Below, piece by piece: positions 50,648 through 59,253 of a stretch of 64,000 bases of DNA. Each line of letters begins with the position of its first letter. Position 1 is the first letter of the stretch. Below the pieces are notes generated by a model. It was not told the DNA's origin. It was given only the letters and a program-made list of their open reading frames with translations, and searched no databases. This DNA comes from Buttiauxella noackiae ATCC 51607 (GTDB taxonomy: Bacteria > Pseudomonadota > Gammaproteobacteria > Enterobacterales > Enterobacteriaceae), in the NCBI RefSeq assembly GCF_001654865.1, contig NZ_LXEO01000070.1:1-64000 (forward strand), written 5' to 3'. The position numbers and the translations under genes were made by a program.

Positions 50648-51553
50648 GTGAAAAAGTTAATTAGAATTATTATTCTGTTATCTGTAGCTATCACCCTATC
50701 AGGATGCCTGTTAACAAATGACCTCGTTAATGGAAGTTTCAAATATGATCCATCCCACAGCTATGCTTGGAATGTGTTTGTTGCATCCAAACAGGATCCT
50801 TGGAAAGACAAGGATGTTTCCCCTGAAGACCTGAAGCTCTCTGGTAATAAACTTTATTACTGGGGAGCTCCTGATGATAGTTCCCCGTATAACCTGAGTA
50901 ATATTGACCTGAGAAAGCTGATCGCCACGTATCCTAGTCCAGGTTTCGATTCAAACGATTGGGAGCGTTCTGGACTGATTGCTTGGCTTCCTCATGAGCT
51001 GGCCTCAGACAAAGAGTCAGCCATACGCCTGTACATTGATACGATGAGAAACGCTACAGAAGCAGCGTTCAGAAACGTAAATATGAAGAGCACTGACAAT
51101 ATCATGGATAGCGGATACAGCAGTGTTATCGGAACCTTTTTCAAAGGTAAAAGCTTAGGTAAAACCGTCTATGTTGGGGCGAGTTTTATTGATGAAGAAC
51201 TAGGCTGTGTGGATGAATATAGGTCGACGGTGAATCGCCCTGACTGTGGTTATTTTATGACCCAACATGGCGTTTCGGGAATATATGAAACGCCATCATT
51301 CCTAAAAAGAAACTCAGACGGAAAACGTTACCTGTTTAGTGGTGTTATGGGGGGGAGTATTTTGGATGTTAGTGCTCTTTCTCGTGGGGATACAGTTAAT
51401 ACCCCTGAGCTGGCCCGCAAAAGATTGCGTATTTTACAAAAGCTAAGTCAAGATCTACCAGAATGGGTGTTTATTTACCGGGCAGCAGAGCAAAAATACG
51501 GGTTGCCAGCACTAATGATGAATAAGGGAACAACATACTTTTACATCAGATAG
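50648..51553 (+). CDS. lipoprotein of unknown function, paralogue A
   Basis: The 301-aa protein has a lipoprotein signal MKKLIRIIILLSVAITLSGC with Cys20. The mature part includes 'HSYAWNVFVASKQDPW', 'DWERSGLIAWLPHELASD' and a C-terminal 'LPEWVFIYRAAEQKYGLPAL'. The same landmarks in the same order occur in the lipoprotein at 55956-56876 ('HSVAWNIINAS', 'DWQSNGILAWIPTELAT', 'LPAWVILYLSPHEHEGLPAV'), so the two are diverged paralogues. Start is GTG with TGGAG upstream. The gene is lower in GC than the plasmid core. I do not know the family. It should sit on the periplasmic face of a membrane. Confidence 0.8.
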   Translation: MKKLIRIIILLSVAITLSGCLLTNDLVNGSFKYDPSHSYAWNVFVASKQDPWKDKDVSPEDLKLSGNKLYYWGAPDDSSPYNLSNIDLRKLIATYPSPGFDSNDWERSGLIAWLPHELASDKESAIRLYIDTMRNATEAAFRNVNMKSTDNIMDSGYSSVIGTFFKGKSLGKTVYVGASFIDEELGCVDEYRSTVNRPDCGYFMTQHGVSGIYETPSFLKRNSDGKRYLFSGVMGGSILDVSALSRGDTVNTPELARKRLRILQKLSQDLPEWVFIYRAAEQKYGLPALMMNKGTTYFYIR

Positions 51554-51560
51554 TTTTTTA

Positions 51561-51624
51561 AGGCATCTGACTATCCGTGACGCCAGCAACCAGCCAGATA
51601 CGAGTGCCTGACGGGAGGGATATC
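51561..51624 (-). pseudogene. IS66-family tnpB fragment
   Basis: On the minus strand, ATG at about 51624 opens MISLPSGTRIWLVAGVTDSQ, the conserved N-terminus of IS66 TnpB (MIxLPSGTxIWLVAGVTD). It breaks off after about 20 codons at the border with paralogue A. Together with the tnpA remnant it shows a truncated IS66-type element. Confidence 0.75.
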
Positions 51625-52041
51625 ATTGGCTTCTCCCGGTCAGCTGGCGGAGCAGCACCGCCAGCAGTTCGGGTGACGGGTTATCCAGTGTCATTTTACC
51701 CTGACTGAACTCCACGTGGCAGGAGGTGGCGTTCAGCGAAGGAGAGTGACAGGTTGTGGTGCTTTGCTCATCGATAGTGTAGGGTCAGATATCACCTCAA
51801 CAGGCAGTAGCATCGGTGATGAAGTGGGTGCGTTCGTTGCGGGGAGACGGCGTGATATGCGGCCTTCTTTCTGCCAGAGGCTTAGCCATTTAAAGACCAG
51901 ATTATGGGCAACTCCGGTCTCGCGGGCTATTTGAGTCACGTTGGCTCCGGGTTGGGATGCCAGCCCGACAATATGCAGTTTAAACTCGTTGGAGTAGATG
52001 TTGCGGGCTTCGGTACGCCAGTCGGTCATATTTTCCATCAT
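51625..52041 (-). pseudogene. IS66-family tnpA, frameshifted
   Basis: The first 102 codons (from 52041) read MENMTDWRTEARNIYSNEFK and contain an HTH 'NVTQIARETGVAHNLVFKWL', as in IS66 TnpA. The frame then shifts near 51770: the true C-terminus 'CHVEFSQGKMTLDNPSPELL' through 'VLLRQLTGRSQ' continues in another frame to a stop at about 51626, overlapping the tnpB start as usual. tnpC is absent. The element is a dead remnant. Confidence 0.75.
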
Positions 52042-52059
52042 TAGAGCCCCTTCTAAATT

Positions 52060-52418
52060 AGACGGAGCTCTAAGCTAACGATCCCGGAACCAGAATCATA
52101 GGCGGCAGTGGCTTGACGCTTACCATTGAGGTGCCGAAAGATCACTAAGAACCACTGGTCGGAAATTTCGGCGGTTCCGGCGTAGAACCCCATACTGAAT
52201 AATAAATAAAGGTATCGGCATCCAGGAATAAGTTATTAGCTTGAGTTGATATGCACGTTACAGATTAACCTAGCGTGACAGCGGCACCAGGCACAAAACT
52301 GACTCCCAGTCTCAGATCTCACATCAACCAACAAAAAGCCGGATGGCGCTTACACATCAACTCACACAGCAACCCGCGCCGTGTTTTTTCCATTGCCGCT
52401 AACAAAAATCCCGTTTTT
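52060..52418. other. intergenic region with a short copy of the mobilization relic
   Basis: No gene. At about 52154-52192 the sequence TCGGCGGTTCCGGCGTAGAA resembles CCGGCGGTTCCGGCACAGAA at about 50197-50216, part of the ColE1-type relic, so fragments of related origin lie on both sides of the lipoprotein A/IS66 segment. The rest is plain and moderately AT-rich. Confidence 0.45.
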
Positions 52419-53714
52419 CTATTTGAACAATTTGAGTAACTCGGAGAGAACCGCGACACAGAGAGTGAAATAAAGTAACGTCCATATCGCTGAAAACCAT
52501 GAGAAACTCATCCACTCAAGCAGTTTCCATGGGCTGGAAAAGATCCTGCTTATCGTGATACCGGGCTTGCGGATAAAAGGCACGTCTTTCGGCCATGCAG
52601 CCCAGAACACAATACCCAGTACCAGAATAGCCAGTAGCGAGACGAGTGCCATTGGGCCATGTCCGGAAGGAGGAATCGATACCACGGCGGCAAAAAAAAT
52701 CCCACCGAAAAACAACTGAATGACCGCGAGTGAGAGCAGAAAATCCAGGAAAAAGAAGCCGCTAAGCCATCGGGGCCTGCCACTCAGTCCCATCATGAGA
52801 ACATCGCTGAGATACAGGTAAAATATGACGATGACGATAGCCGTTATGCTGGCAGCATGATGAATATCTGGCTGCCGGGACAACGAGTTAAATGCCATTC
52901 CCCAGAACACGAGCAGAAAGATTCCCTGCCAGCTAAGCATCAGGCGTTTCAGGCGCAGAAATTCCAGCATCACGGGATTGAGCCGTTCAGCGATTTCGGG
53001 ATAGTAAGAGGTAAAACGTTGAGCCTGATTAAGGAGCGCCTGTGGAAGCCCAGGCGTAAGACGAACCCAGAACGGTACCTGTTGATAATCGCTTTTCAGA
53101 AGCCGGATCGCTGTTTTCGAGAGCAGCGAACCATGAGCTTCCTCAGTAGCCATTTGCAGCCAGGCGCGATTGATTTCCGTCTCCCTCAGGCGCTGCTGGA
53201 TAGCGTATTGTATCGGCCCGGGGATGATATAACTGTAGTCATATTCCTCTATCCCCCACCCCAGCAGTCCAGAAACACGGTCAAGCAGCCCTTCCGTGAG
53301 CCCTTGCTCTTCAGAGAGCGCCGCAGCTAAATGCTGATGAAATTGTTGCTGCTGTAGCAGGCTCCCTTGCGAAGCGATTTTTATGCATAATCCGTTCATC
53401 GCCACGATCCCAACCATTTCAGTGTTGACCAGCTTATGTGCCAGCGCCTGCATCTCTTCGGCGGTATAGAACGTTTTCGCCTCAGGAAGCGCCACTTCGA
53501 CGGCAGGAGCCGAGGATGGGTGGCGAATGTCAAGATGTACTGGCGTCGCGCCACTCCCTGCCTGCTGTTTAGCCGCATCGAAGGCTTCGCGCAGTTGCTG
53601 ATACCCTCCTGGATCTTTATCCGGGCGATGGGTTTTGAGCTGTTGAGCGTAGGCGCGACGGATCTCTGCTTCATCGCCTGTCGGAGGGATCCCCAGAACT
53701 TGCCAGATAGTCAT
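52419..53714 (-). CDS. DjlB/DjlC-like membrane J-domain co-chaperone
   Basis: The 431-aa protein starts with a degenerate J-domain: 'TIWQVLGIPPTGDEAEIRRA' and 'QLKTHRPDKDPGGYQQLREA', where HRPD stands in place of HPD as in the E. coli DjlB/DjlC proteins. A helical middle follows and then four to five transmembrane segments in the C-terminal third (for example 'LSWQGIFLLVFWGMAFNSLS', 'AASITAIVIVIFYLYLSDVL', 'FLLSLAVIQLFFGGIFFAAV'). It should recruit the adjacent Hsp70 to the inner membrane. The start overlaps the Hsp70 stop (TGATG), giving coupled translation. On chromosomes the same pair is hscC-djlC, and a plasmid copy is unusual. Confidence 0.85.
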   Translation of the reverse strand: MTIWQVLGIPPTGDEAEIRRAYAQQLKTHRPDKDPGGYQQLREAFDAAKQQAGSGATPVHLDIRHPSSAPAVEVALPEAKTFYTAEEMQALAHKLVNTEMVGIVAMNGLCIKIASQGSLLQQQQFHQHLAAALSEEQGLTEGLLDRVSGLLGWGIEEYDYSYIIPGPIQYAIQQRLRETEINRAWLQMATEEAHGSLLSKTAIRLLKSDYQQVPFWVRLTPGLPQALLNQAQRFTSYYPEIAERLNPVMLEFLRLKRLMLSWQGIFLLVFWGMAFNSLSRQPDIHHAASITAIVIVIFYLYLSDVLMMGLSGRPRWLSGFFFLDFLLSLAVIQLFFGGIFFAAVVSIPPSGHGPMALVSLLAILVLGIVFWAAWPKDVPFIRKPGITISRIFSSPWKLLEWMSFSWFSAIWTLLYFTLCVAVLSELLKLFK

Positions 53715-55417
53715 CAGCGGAGTTCCTCATCGTATTGCCGGAGGAATTGTTCTACCCGCCCGCGCATCGTTGAAATACTGCGAATATCCTGACTTTCCAG
53801 AGACTGTTCAAACGCAGTCAGTAGCTCGTCAACCCACCTGCGCTCCTCGCCGAGTAGATGTTCATACAGACGTGAGCAGCGTGCCAATATTACCTGGTTT
53901 TCCTGGCGATCCCGAGGGTGTAGCTTGAGGTCGTTTAGCTTTTGCAGGCTGGCGGTAATCTGCTCTTCGCTCATTTGTCCGGGGATTTTTTCGATAACCA
54001 TTCGCGACACCGTAGGATTGTCTTTGTTGTAGCACTCCACTTCCAACAGCCCATCCAGGGTGTAAGTGAAACGCACGTCGAGATCGACTTCACCGGCGGG
54101 ACGGGGAGGAACCTCAACCCGCATTTCGCCAAGGAACACGTTATCCTGCACCCGCCGCCCCTCTCCCTGGTAAATTTTCAGCAGTATCACGGTCTGGTTA
54201 TCTTCAACCGTGTTAACGGTCTCCATTTTACTGACCGGCAAAAAGGTATTGCGCTCAATCAGCGGCATAAAGAAACCGGGTTCTATCTGGCCCACGTGAC
54301 GTTTTACCACTTCGACACCCAGCGAAAAAGGCATAACATCCGTAAGAATAATGTCTTCTACGGCGCTGTCATTCATCACCATCCCCGCCTGCACGCCGGC
54401 TCCTAGCACCACGGCTTCGTCGGGATTCAGGTCATAGCGGGGGAAGCGTCCGAAAAGCCGGGCGACGGTCTGACGTACGAGGCGCATCCGCGTCGCACCG
54501 CCGACAAGCAGAACATGATCGAGATCATGCAGGGAGAAGCGGGCATCATGCAACGCCTGTTGAACCGGACGCTGTAGCCGTGTCAGCAGCATCTGGCAAC
54601 AGTCCGCCAGTGCGCTTTCCGTCAGCGTCCAACGCCACTGGCGCCCCTTCCATTCCATGGTCGCCGCCGCACTCTCTTCGAGGCTTAACGTCTGCTTCAT
54701 CGCATCCGCTTTTGCCAGTAATTCCGCTCTCAGCATCGGTGATGGCTGTTTAAGTTCAGGGTGCTGGCGCAGCATCCACTGTACAATAGCTTCTGAAAAA
54801 TCATCCCCGCCCAGCTGCACGTCGCCGCTGCTGGCGCGTACCTCAACCACACCTTCAAACATATCAATGATAGAGACGTCGAAGGTGCCACCACCGAGGT
54901 CAAAAGTGAGGTATTTTTGTTCGCGGTTTTCAAGTAAGCCGAAAGCGAGGGAAGCGGCCGTTGGCTCATTGAGCAGACGCGCGACCTCTAATCCGGCCAG
55001 ACGAGCGGCATTTTTGACAGCCCGTCGCTGGACATCATTAAAATAGGCCGGGACCGTGATGATCGCTCTTGTTAACGTCTGTCCCAGCCAGGTTTCTGCA
55101 TCCTGTTTGAGCTGGCGTAACAGCAATGCAGACAACTCTTCGGCGCGAAACTGCCGTGTCCCCAACGAAAGTGTGGCGTCGGTTCCCATATAGCGTTTAA
55201 AGCTTGCTTGCGTCAGCTGTGGGAAACGTTGTAAGCGGTCACGAGCCGGACGACCAATCAAAATATTACCCTGTCCATCGAGCCCGACGACTGAGGGGGT
55301 GAGTACCTCTCCCCACTGATTGGGGATCAGCACAGCTTTACCGTTCTGCCAGAGACTTACCGCGCTGTTGGTTGTCCCAAGATCAATCCCCATCACCTGC
55401 ATTGTTGCCACACTCAT
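53714..55417 (-). CDS. hscC: HscC-like Hsp70 chaperone
   Basis: The 567-aa protein is an Hsp70 of the short HscC type (E. coli HscC is 556 aa). The ATPase domain has phosphate loop 1 'MGIDLGTTNSAVSLW' (about 9-23), 'LNEPTAASLAFGLLENRE', 'LTFDLGGGTFDVSIID' and 'VLLVGGATRMRLVRQ'. The substrate-binding domain has 'ILTDVMPFSLGVEV', 'IERNTFLPVSKMETVNT' and a short C-terminal lid with no EEVD tail. It works with the coupled J-protein. A GAGGG site lies very near the first ATG (55417), and a start at the next Met is also possible. It looks intact. The identity to HscC is from pattern; sequence is clearly diverged. Confidence 0.87.
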   Translation of the reverse strand: MSVATMQVMGIDLGTTNSAVSLWQNGKAVLIPNQWGEVLTPSVVGLDGQGNILIGRPARDRLQRFPQLTQASFKRYMGTDATLSLGTRQFRAEELSALLLRQLKQDAETWLGQTLTRAIITVPAYFNDVQRRAVKNAARLAGLEVARLLNEPTAASLAFGLLENREQKYLTFDLGGGTFDVSIIDMFEGVVEVRASSGDVQLGGDDFSEAIVQWMLRQHPELKQPSPMLRAELLAKADAMKQTLSLEESAAATMEWKGRQWRWTLTESALADCCQMLLTRLQRPVQQALHDARFSLHDLDHVLLVGGATRMRLVRQTVARLFGRFPRYDLNPDEAVVLGAGVQAGMVMNDSAVEDIILTDVMPFSLGVEVVKRHVGQIEPGFFMPLIERNTFLPVSKMETVNTVEDNQTVILLKIYQGEGRRVQDNVFLGEMRVEVPPRPAGEVDLDVRFTYTLDGLLEVECYNKDNPTVSRMVIEKIPGQMSEEQITASLQKLNDLKLHPRDRQENQVILARCSRLYEHLLGEERRWVDELLTAFEQSLESQDIRSISTMRGRVEQFLRQYDEELR

Positions 55418-55479
55418 TCCCTCTGCAAAAAATCAATAGCAAATGCTACGCAGTACATCACCAAATAAACGTCTTCTTA

Positions 55480-55812
55480 GGGGGCCGTTTGGAAAACGTA
55501 AAACAAACCACGCTAAGACTATTTTTTAACCAGTGCGCTTTTGCCTGTCCCTTTAAGGGGTTTGAAGCCCAATCGTACGAGATCATACGTTAAGTACATT
55601 ATTTGAGCAGATCTGCCGGGTAAAGAAAACGAGGGTTTTGTTTATTCTTTCCATTGATACCAGTACCCATGCGGTTTTCTGCACTTTCGGCGTTAATAAA
55701 CCCAGTAATCAAATCAACGTAAACCTGACCGACATCTCCACGACTTTATAGACTTAAAATCCTATAGTTACGTTCTTAACGTACGTTTCCGTTCCATTGG
55801 GCTTCAAACCCC
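55480..55812. repeat. inverted-repeat element, copy 1
   Basis: A conserved block (55480-55532, starting GGGGGCCGTTTGGAAAACG) is followed by a 256-bp unit bounded by perfect 17-bp inverted repeats GGGGTTTGAAGCCCAAT (55557-55573) and ATTGGGCTTCAAACCCC (55796-55812). Inside, ACGTTAAG (55587-55594) pairs with CTTAACGT (55775-55782) across equal 13-nt gaps. A diverged second copy lies at 58194-58462. No gene is inside. It could be a MITE, a structured RNA or a recombination site; I do not recognise it. Confidence 0.75.
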
Positions 55813-55955
55813 GAAGACCAGAACCCGCTACGACGAAGCGAAATATTTGCTGGCTCCCGAAGCGCGACACTCGCCCTTACTGAAGCCATAAAAAGCTTGT
55901 CGAATGTCTCAGGGCGTGAAGCGGACATTAAGATCACCTGTTGATGTGATCTACT

Positions 55956-56876
55956 TTATTTTTCGCGAAAGAAAAAATGCACTTTCCCTTGCTGAAATGC
56001 AACGGCAGGCAAGCCCTCATGTTCATGAGGCGATAGGTAAAGAATTACCCACGCAGGAAGATGGCTACTGACTTGTTGCATGAAGGCATAATTCATACGC
56101 TCATTTTCTGCATCGGAATGATCAGCACTGTTTCTAAATACCGGGCTGAGGGAACTTCCATTTAAACCATCGTGTCTTATGAAATAACTTTTTCCGGTCG
56201 CATTTGAACCTATTAAGTCAGGAGTGCGGACAATTTTTTCTGCGTCGTGGAAGCTTGTATAAAAGGTGCAGATCGGACTATTCTTGCGAGCAGGGTCGAA
56301 ATAATCATCTTTTGGAAGCTCACATCCCGCATCTTTATCTGCAAATTTAACGACCAGAAAGCGTGAAGCATTGGTTTGAAAAACGTATTTTCCTAACCAG
56401 TCATTGTATCCCGCTCCCTTACGAACCCTAAATTCGCGTTTAGATTCATTTAAGGTAGCCATAACAGCAGCTTCTATTTTATTTGAGAGCACAAGTGAAG
56501 CCGCCTGGGGTGTGGTTGCCAGTTCGGTGGGGATCCATGCCAGGATCCCATTTGATTGCCAATCTTCCACACTCATACCCGTGGCACGATGTTGCAGCAA
56601 CGGGGTTAAAGACAATGTCGCTTCATTTAATTTATCATTTCCCACTGTAGGGAAAACAAAATCGTAATCCGCGCGGCTGAACATCTTGCTTTGAGACTGG
56701 CTAACCAAGGCGTCGCTATAAAGGTCCATGCCGGATGCATTGATGATATTCCAAGCGACGCTATGTTCGGTGCGATAGGCGTACGGTTTTTCAGATTGGT
56801 CACGAATGCCAGAGCAGGCCGTCATTAGCAGTGTGGTACACACAATTGACAATGACCTCGGAAAAAAAATGTTCAT
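55956..56876 (-). CDS. lipoprotein of unknown function, paralogue B
   Basis: The 306-aa protein has a lipoprotein signal (MNIFFPRSLSIVCTTLLMTA, then Cys21) and AAGGAAG before its ATG; the longer frame to 56918 adds residues with no ribosome site. The mature protein has the same ordered landmarks as paralogue A: 'HSVAWNIINAS', 'DWQSNGILAWIPTELA', 'KDAGCELPKDDYFDP' and 'HLPAWVILYLSPHEHEGLPA', ending in 'FFFREK' against 'YFYIR'. It lies next to the Hsp70/J pair and between the two repeat elements. Function unknown. Confidence 0.8.
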   Translation of the reverse strand: MNIFFPRSLSIVCTTLLMTACSGIRDQSEKPYAYRTEHSVAWNIINASGMDLYSDALVSQSQSKMFSRADYDFVFPTVGNDKLNEATLSLTPLLQHRATGMSVEDWQSNGILAWIPTELATTPQAASLVLSNKIEAAVMATLNESKREFRVRKGAGYNDWLGKYVFQTNASRFLVVKFADKDAGCELPKDDYFDPARKNSPICTFYTSFHDAEKIVRTPDLIGSNATGKSYFIRHDGLNGSSLSPVFRNSADHSDAENERMNYAFMQQVSSHLPAWVILYLSPHEHEGLPAVAFQQGKVHFFFREK

Positions 56877-57179
56877 CCATTCTTCCTTTTGTTTAATCCT
56901 GTAAACTAATACCGGCAATGCCCGCTAATAAAGTTAATGTAAATGTTAACGGGTATATAACAAAGGGGGCTTTGGCAGGAAATATCCGGAAAAATACGAA
57001 TTGCGACGAACTTCCGCTTTGGCGCAAAGCGGACCGTCATCCCTGCTTAAGTCACTGGCTTACCGTACAATAATTTTCGATCTCCAAACTCTCCCCTAGT
57101 ATATTTTCGCGATTATCCTTGACTGTGCTAAGGCTGGGCGGACGTGATCAGGACATTACATGACCATCAGGGAAAGCAT
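56877..57179. other. divergent promoter region between lipoprotein B and the 332-aa gene
   Basis: About 300 bp with no gene. It contains GTTAATGTAAATGTTAAC (a small palindrome near 56931-56948), GTATATAAC and a CCGCTTTGGCGCAAAGCGG hairpin (about 57016-57034). The promoters of both flanking, divergent genes should lie here. Confidence 0.5.
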
Positions 57180-58178
57180 ATGAGTGATCAACCGGAAAGA
57201 GGTAAATTTGTCGATCGGCCGGCAGAAGCCAGGGCTTCTGTCTGGCGCAGAATAGCTGGCTGGATACGCGAGGAGATTCTGCATTCTCTGGGACGTCCCG
57301 CCCGGCTGGAGGGTACGATTGCTTCCGGGAAGCTTATTCCCTGTCCGATTATCGCCCCTGTCGACACATTCTGGACACGGTCGGTGGTCTACTGGCAAGA
57401 CTGGATGTCTTCATCTCTGTCATCATTTCATTCTCGTCCCTGGACGATCGACTACCGCAAACCGGGCTACCAGCGCCGACTCGAAAGCCATTCACTTGCT
57501 GTTCCTGAAGTTCAGCAGCTGATTAGCAAAGAAGATGTCCCTCATTTTTCATGCGACATCACGGATATCCGGGGGATTTCGGCATCGAAATCTCTGGAGC
57601 ATGATATCCGGGACATCGATGAGTTTCCCATACTGAGATGCTGTGAGCTGGCTGAACCCGTGACTGAAGAGCACCTGCGGAAAAATATGTGTCACTGGGA
57701 ATTACGGCTCGACCGGATGCGATTTGCTGAATATCCGTGGGCAGAGCGGAGGTTCTACTGGCTGAACGACGGTGGCTCACACCATTTTGGCGCTGCCCGC
57801 TATCAGGCATGCCGCCTGGGCATTGCGGTTCCACTTACCGGCAGACTCTGTCGCTACGGTGTTAACGTGCGGATGATCTCCGCTTTACGTCAGCAATGGC
57901 ACCTGTTTGCTATTCCGGCAGACGAACTCTTCGGCAGCTTTTTCGACGCCATGAATGCCTTTGAATGCCCGTTTGGTAATTCCGGTTTGCCGCGTCACAT
58001 GCATGATACGGAGAAATCAGGTATTGCTCTCAAACTCGTCTGGCTTGAACGTGGCCATCCCAGAGCCAGTGCTGTTGCTGATGTACTTTCAGCTGCAGGC
58101 TTTCCGGATTTCGGGAAGCAGCTGGTGCAACTGGCGACAGGATCGGCAGGGATGACTTCCGGAGATTACGCTAAATAA
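57180..58178 (+). CDS. protein of unknown function (332 aa)
   Basis: I do not recognise this protein. It starts MSDQPERGKFVDRPAEARAS after a GGGA site; an upstream start at 57144 is less likely. It is soluble, rich in Arg, Trp and His, with 'SVWRRIAGWIREEILHSLGR', 'WAERRFYWLNDGGSHHFGAA' (about 205-224), 'ALRQQWHLFAIPADELFGSF' and a C-terminal 'LVWLERGHPRASAVADVLSA'. The His/Asp-rich centre 'NDGGSHHFGAARYQA' might bind a metal, but this is speculation. No signal peptide is seen. It is followed at once by repeat element copy 2. Confidence 0.7.
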   Translation: MSDQPERGKFVDRPAEARASVWRRIAGWIREEILHSLGRPARLEGTIASGKLIPCPIIAPVDTFWTRSVVYWQDWMSSSLSSFHSRPWTIDYRKPGYQRRLESHSLAVPEVQQLISKEDVPHFSCDITDIRGISASKSLEHDIRDIDEFPILRCCELAEPVTEEHLRKNMCHWELRLDRMRFAEYPWAERRFYWLNDGGSHHFGAARYQACRLGIAVPLTGRLCRYGVNVRMISALRQQWHLFAIPADELFGSFFDAMNAFECPFGNSGLPRHMHDTEKSGIALKLVWLERGHPRASAVADVLSAAGFPDFGKQLVQLATGSAGMTSGDYAK

Positions 58179-58193
58179 GCCTGCATTTATCTT

Positions 58194-58462
58194 GGGGGCC
58201 GCCTGGAAAAGGGAAAATAACCTACGCTAAGGCCACTTTTCAACCAAATGGTTAAGAGGTTCGAGGGCCAATGAAAATAAAACGTACGCAAGTGAAGTAA
58301 CTGTCTGATGCATAGAACTATAATAGACAGGGAGGACACTCTTAAAATAGTGTCTTTTGAATCGGAAAATGGAGTTTAACGGACACTGTTGTCTACTAAT
58401 CTATTTTCAGGCATCTATTTCTCTCTTACGGTACATTTTCGTACAGATGGCCCTCAAACCCC
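58194..58462. repeat. inverted-repeat element, copy 2
   Basis: The leading block GGGGGCCGCCTGGAAAAGGG (58194 on) with CACGCTAAG-like CTACGCTAAGG and TTTTCAACCA matches the block of copy 1. The bounded unit has GAGGTTCGAGGGCCAAT (58256-58272) and ATGGCCCTCAAACCCC (58447-58462) as imperfect inverted ends, with CGTAC in each arm. Inside is unrelated AT-rich DNA. The arms changed together relative to copy 1 (AAGCCC to GAGGGCC), which suggests pairing matters. Confidence 0.7.
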
Positions 58463-58506
58463 TAATATACCGGGAGTAATCAGAAGTCATCCCTGAAGCC
58501 ATCAGC

Positions 58507-58923
58507 CTATTTAGCCCAGTCTTCCAGCGTCAGTCCAGGTACCCGCTCAAACTCTCGTGTATTATTGGTCACCAGAATGGCACCGGCGGCTATAGCGTGC
58601 CCGGCAATGGCCGTGTCATTCGGGCCAATCGGCGTACCGGCCGCAGCCAGGGCTGCTTTCACTTCAGTCGTGGCATCCACAGCGATCCGGTCCCAGGCCA
58701 GTACGGCATCGAGGCGGGCGCAGAACGCCTCAACCAGCTGCGCGTGGCGTGGCGAGGCTTTTTTTCCGATTGCCCCGAAACGCATTTCGGCATAGGTGAT
58801 GGCCGAGACGACGATGCGGTGGTTACGCAATACGGCCTGTTCCAGTCGTTTCAGTACCGCTTCGGGTTGCTCACGCATGATGAATGAGCAAATATTGGTG
58901 TCCAGCATATAGGTTTTATTCAC
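58507..58923 (-). CDS. vapC: VapC toxin, PIN-domain ribonuclease
   Basis: The 138-aa protein has the PIN-domain acidic site: Asp8 in 'YMLDTNICSF', Glu46 in 'ITYAEMRFGA' and Asp103 in 'GPNDTAIAGHA', with 'ILVTNNTREFERVPGL' near the end. VapC/MvpT enzymes cleave initiator tRNA and arrest translation until bound by VapB. Length and pattern match the enterobacterial VapC. The start overlaps the vapB stop by four bases. Confidence 0.93.
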   Translation of the reverse strand: MNKTYMLDTNICSFIMREQPEAVLKRLEQAVLRNHRIVVSAITYAEMRFGAIGKKASPRHAQLVEAFCARLDAVLAWDRIAVDATTEVKAALAAAGTPIGPNDTAIAGHAIAAGAILVTNNTREFERVPGLTLEDWAK

Positions 58924-59150
58924 AGCTCAAATCGTCCTTCATCGCTGACAATCTCCTCACGCTCTGCCATAAAGTCCGCATCGGCTTTTCCCAGTTGCGC
59001 AAATGACCCCCAGCCCGGCCTAACGGGACGCAGAATGATGCTGTCACCTTCGCGGACAATTTCCAGCTCGCTGACGCCCTCAAAATCCAGATCGCGGGGC
59101 AGGCGGATGGCACGGTTATTGCCATTTTTAAATATCGATACGGTTCTCAT
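58920..59150 (-). CDS. vapB: VapB antitoxin, SpoVT/AbrB-type
   Basis: The 76-aa protein has an AbrB-like N-terminus, 'VSIFKNGNNRAIRLPRDLDF', and 'ELEIVREGDSIILRPVRPGW', the swapped-hairpin DNA-binding fold. The C-terminal tail should bind VapC. VapB-VapC complexes bind palindromes in their own promoter, and a long inverted repeat lies upstream at 59188-59253. ATG 59150 follows GGAGAAGAAC. Confidence 0.93.
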   Translation of the reverse strand: MRTVSIFKNGNNRAIRLPRDLDFEGVSELEIVREGDSIILRPVRPGWGSFAQLGKADADFMAEREEIVSDEGRFEL

Positions 59151-59187
59151 GTTCTTCTCCTGGCCGACAGGCCTTTATGCATAGGCT

Positions 59188-59253
59188 AAGTATATGCAGA
59201 TGCAAGGCATATGTATAGGTCAGACATATGCATATGCCTTGCATCTGCATATG
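59188..59253. promoter_or_regulatory. vapB operator: long inverted repeat
   Basis: TATGCAGATGCAAGGCATATG (from about 59193) and CATATGCCTTGCATCTGCATA (to about 59251) are exact complements of 21 bp around a short spacer with TATAGGTCAGA. Additional ATGCATA motifs lie inside. It is 40-100 bp upstream of vapB and covers the expected promoter, so it is the likely VapBC autorepression site. Confidence 0.75.

Noticed and set aside
55480-55812. Integron attC site or gene-cassette array
   Set aside because: The inverted arms lack a clear GTTRRRY/RYYYAAC core pair in the right geometry, and no integrase or array of cassettes is present.
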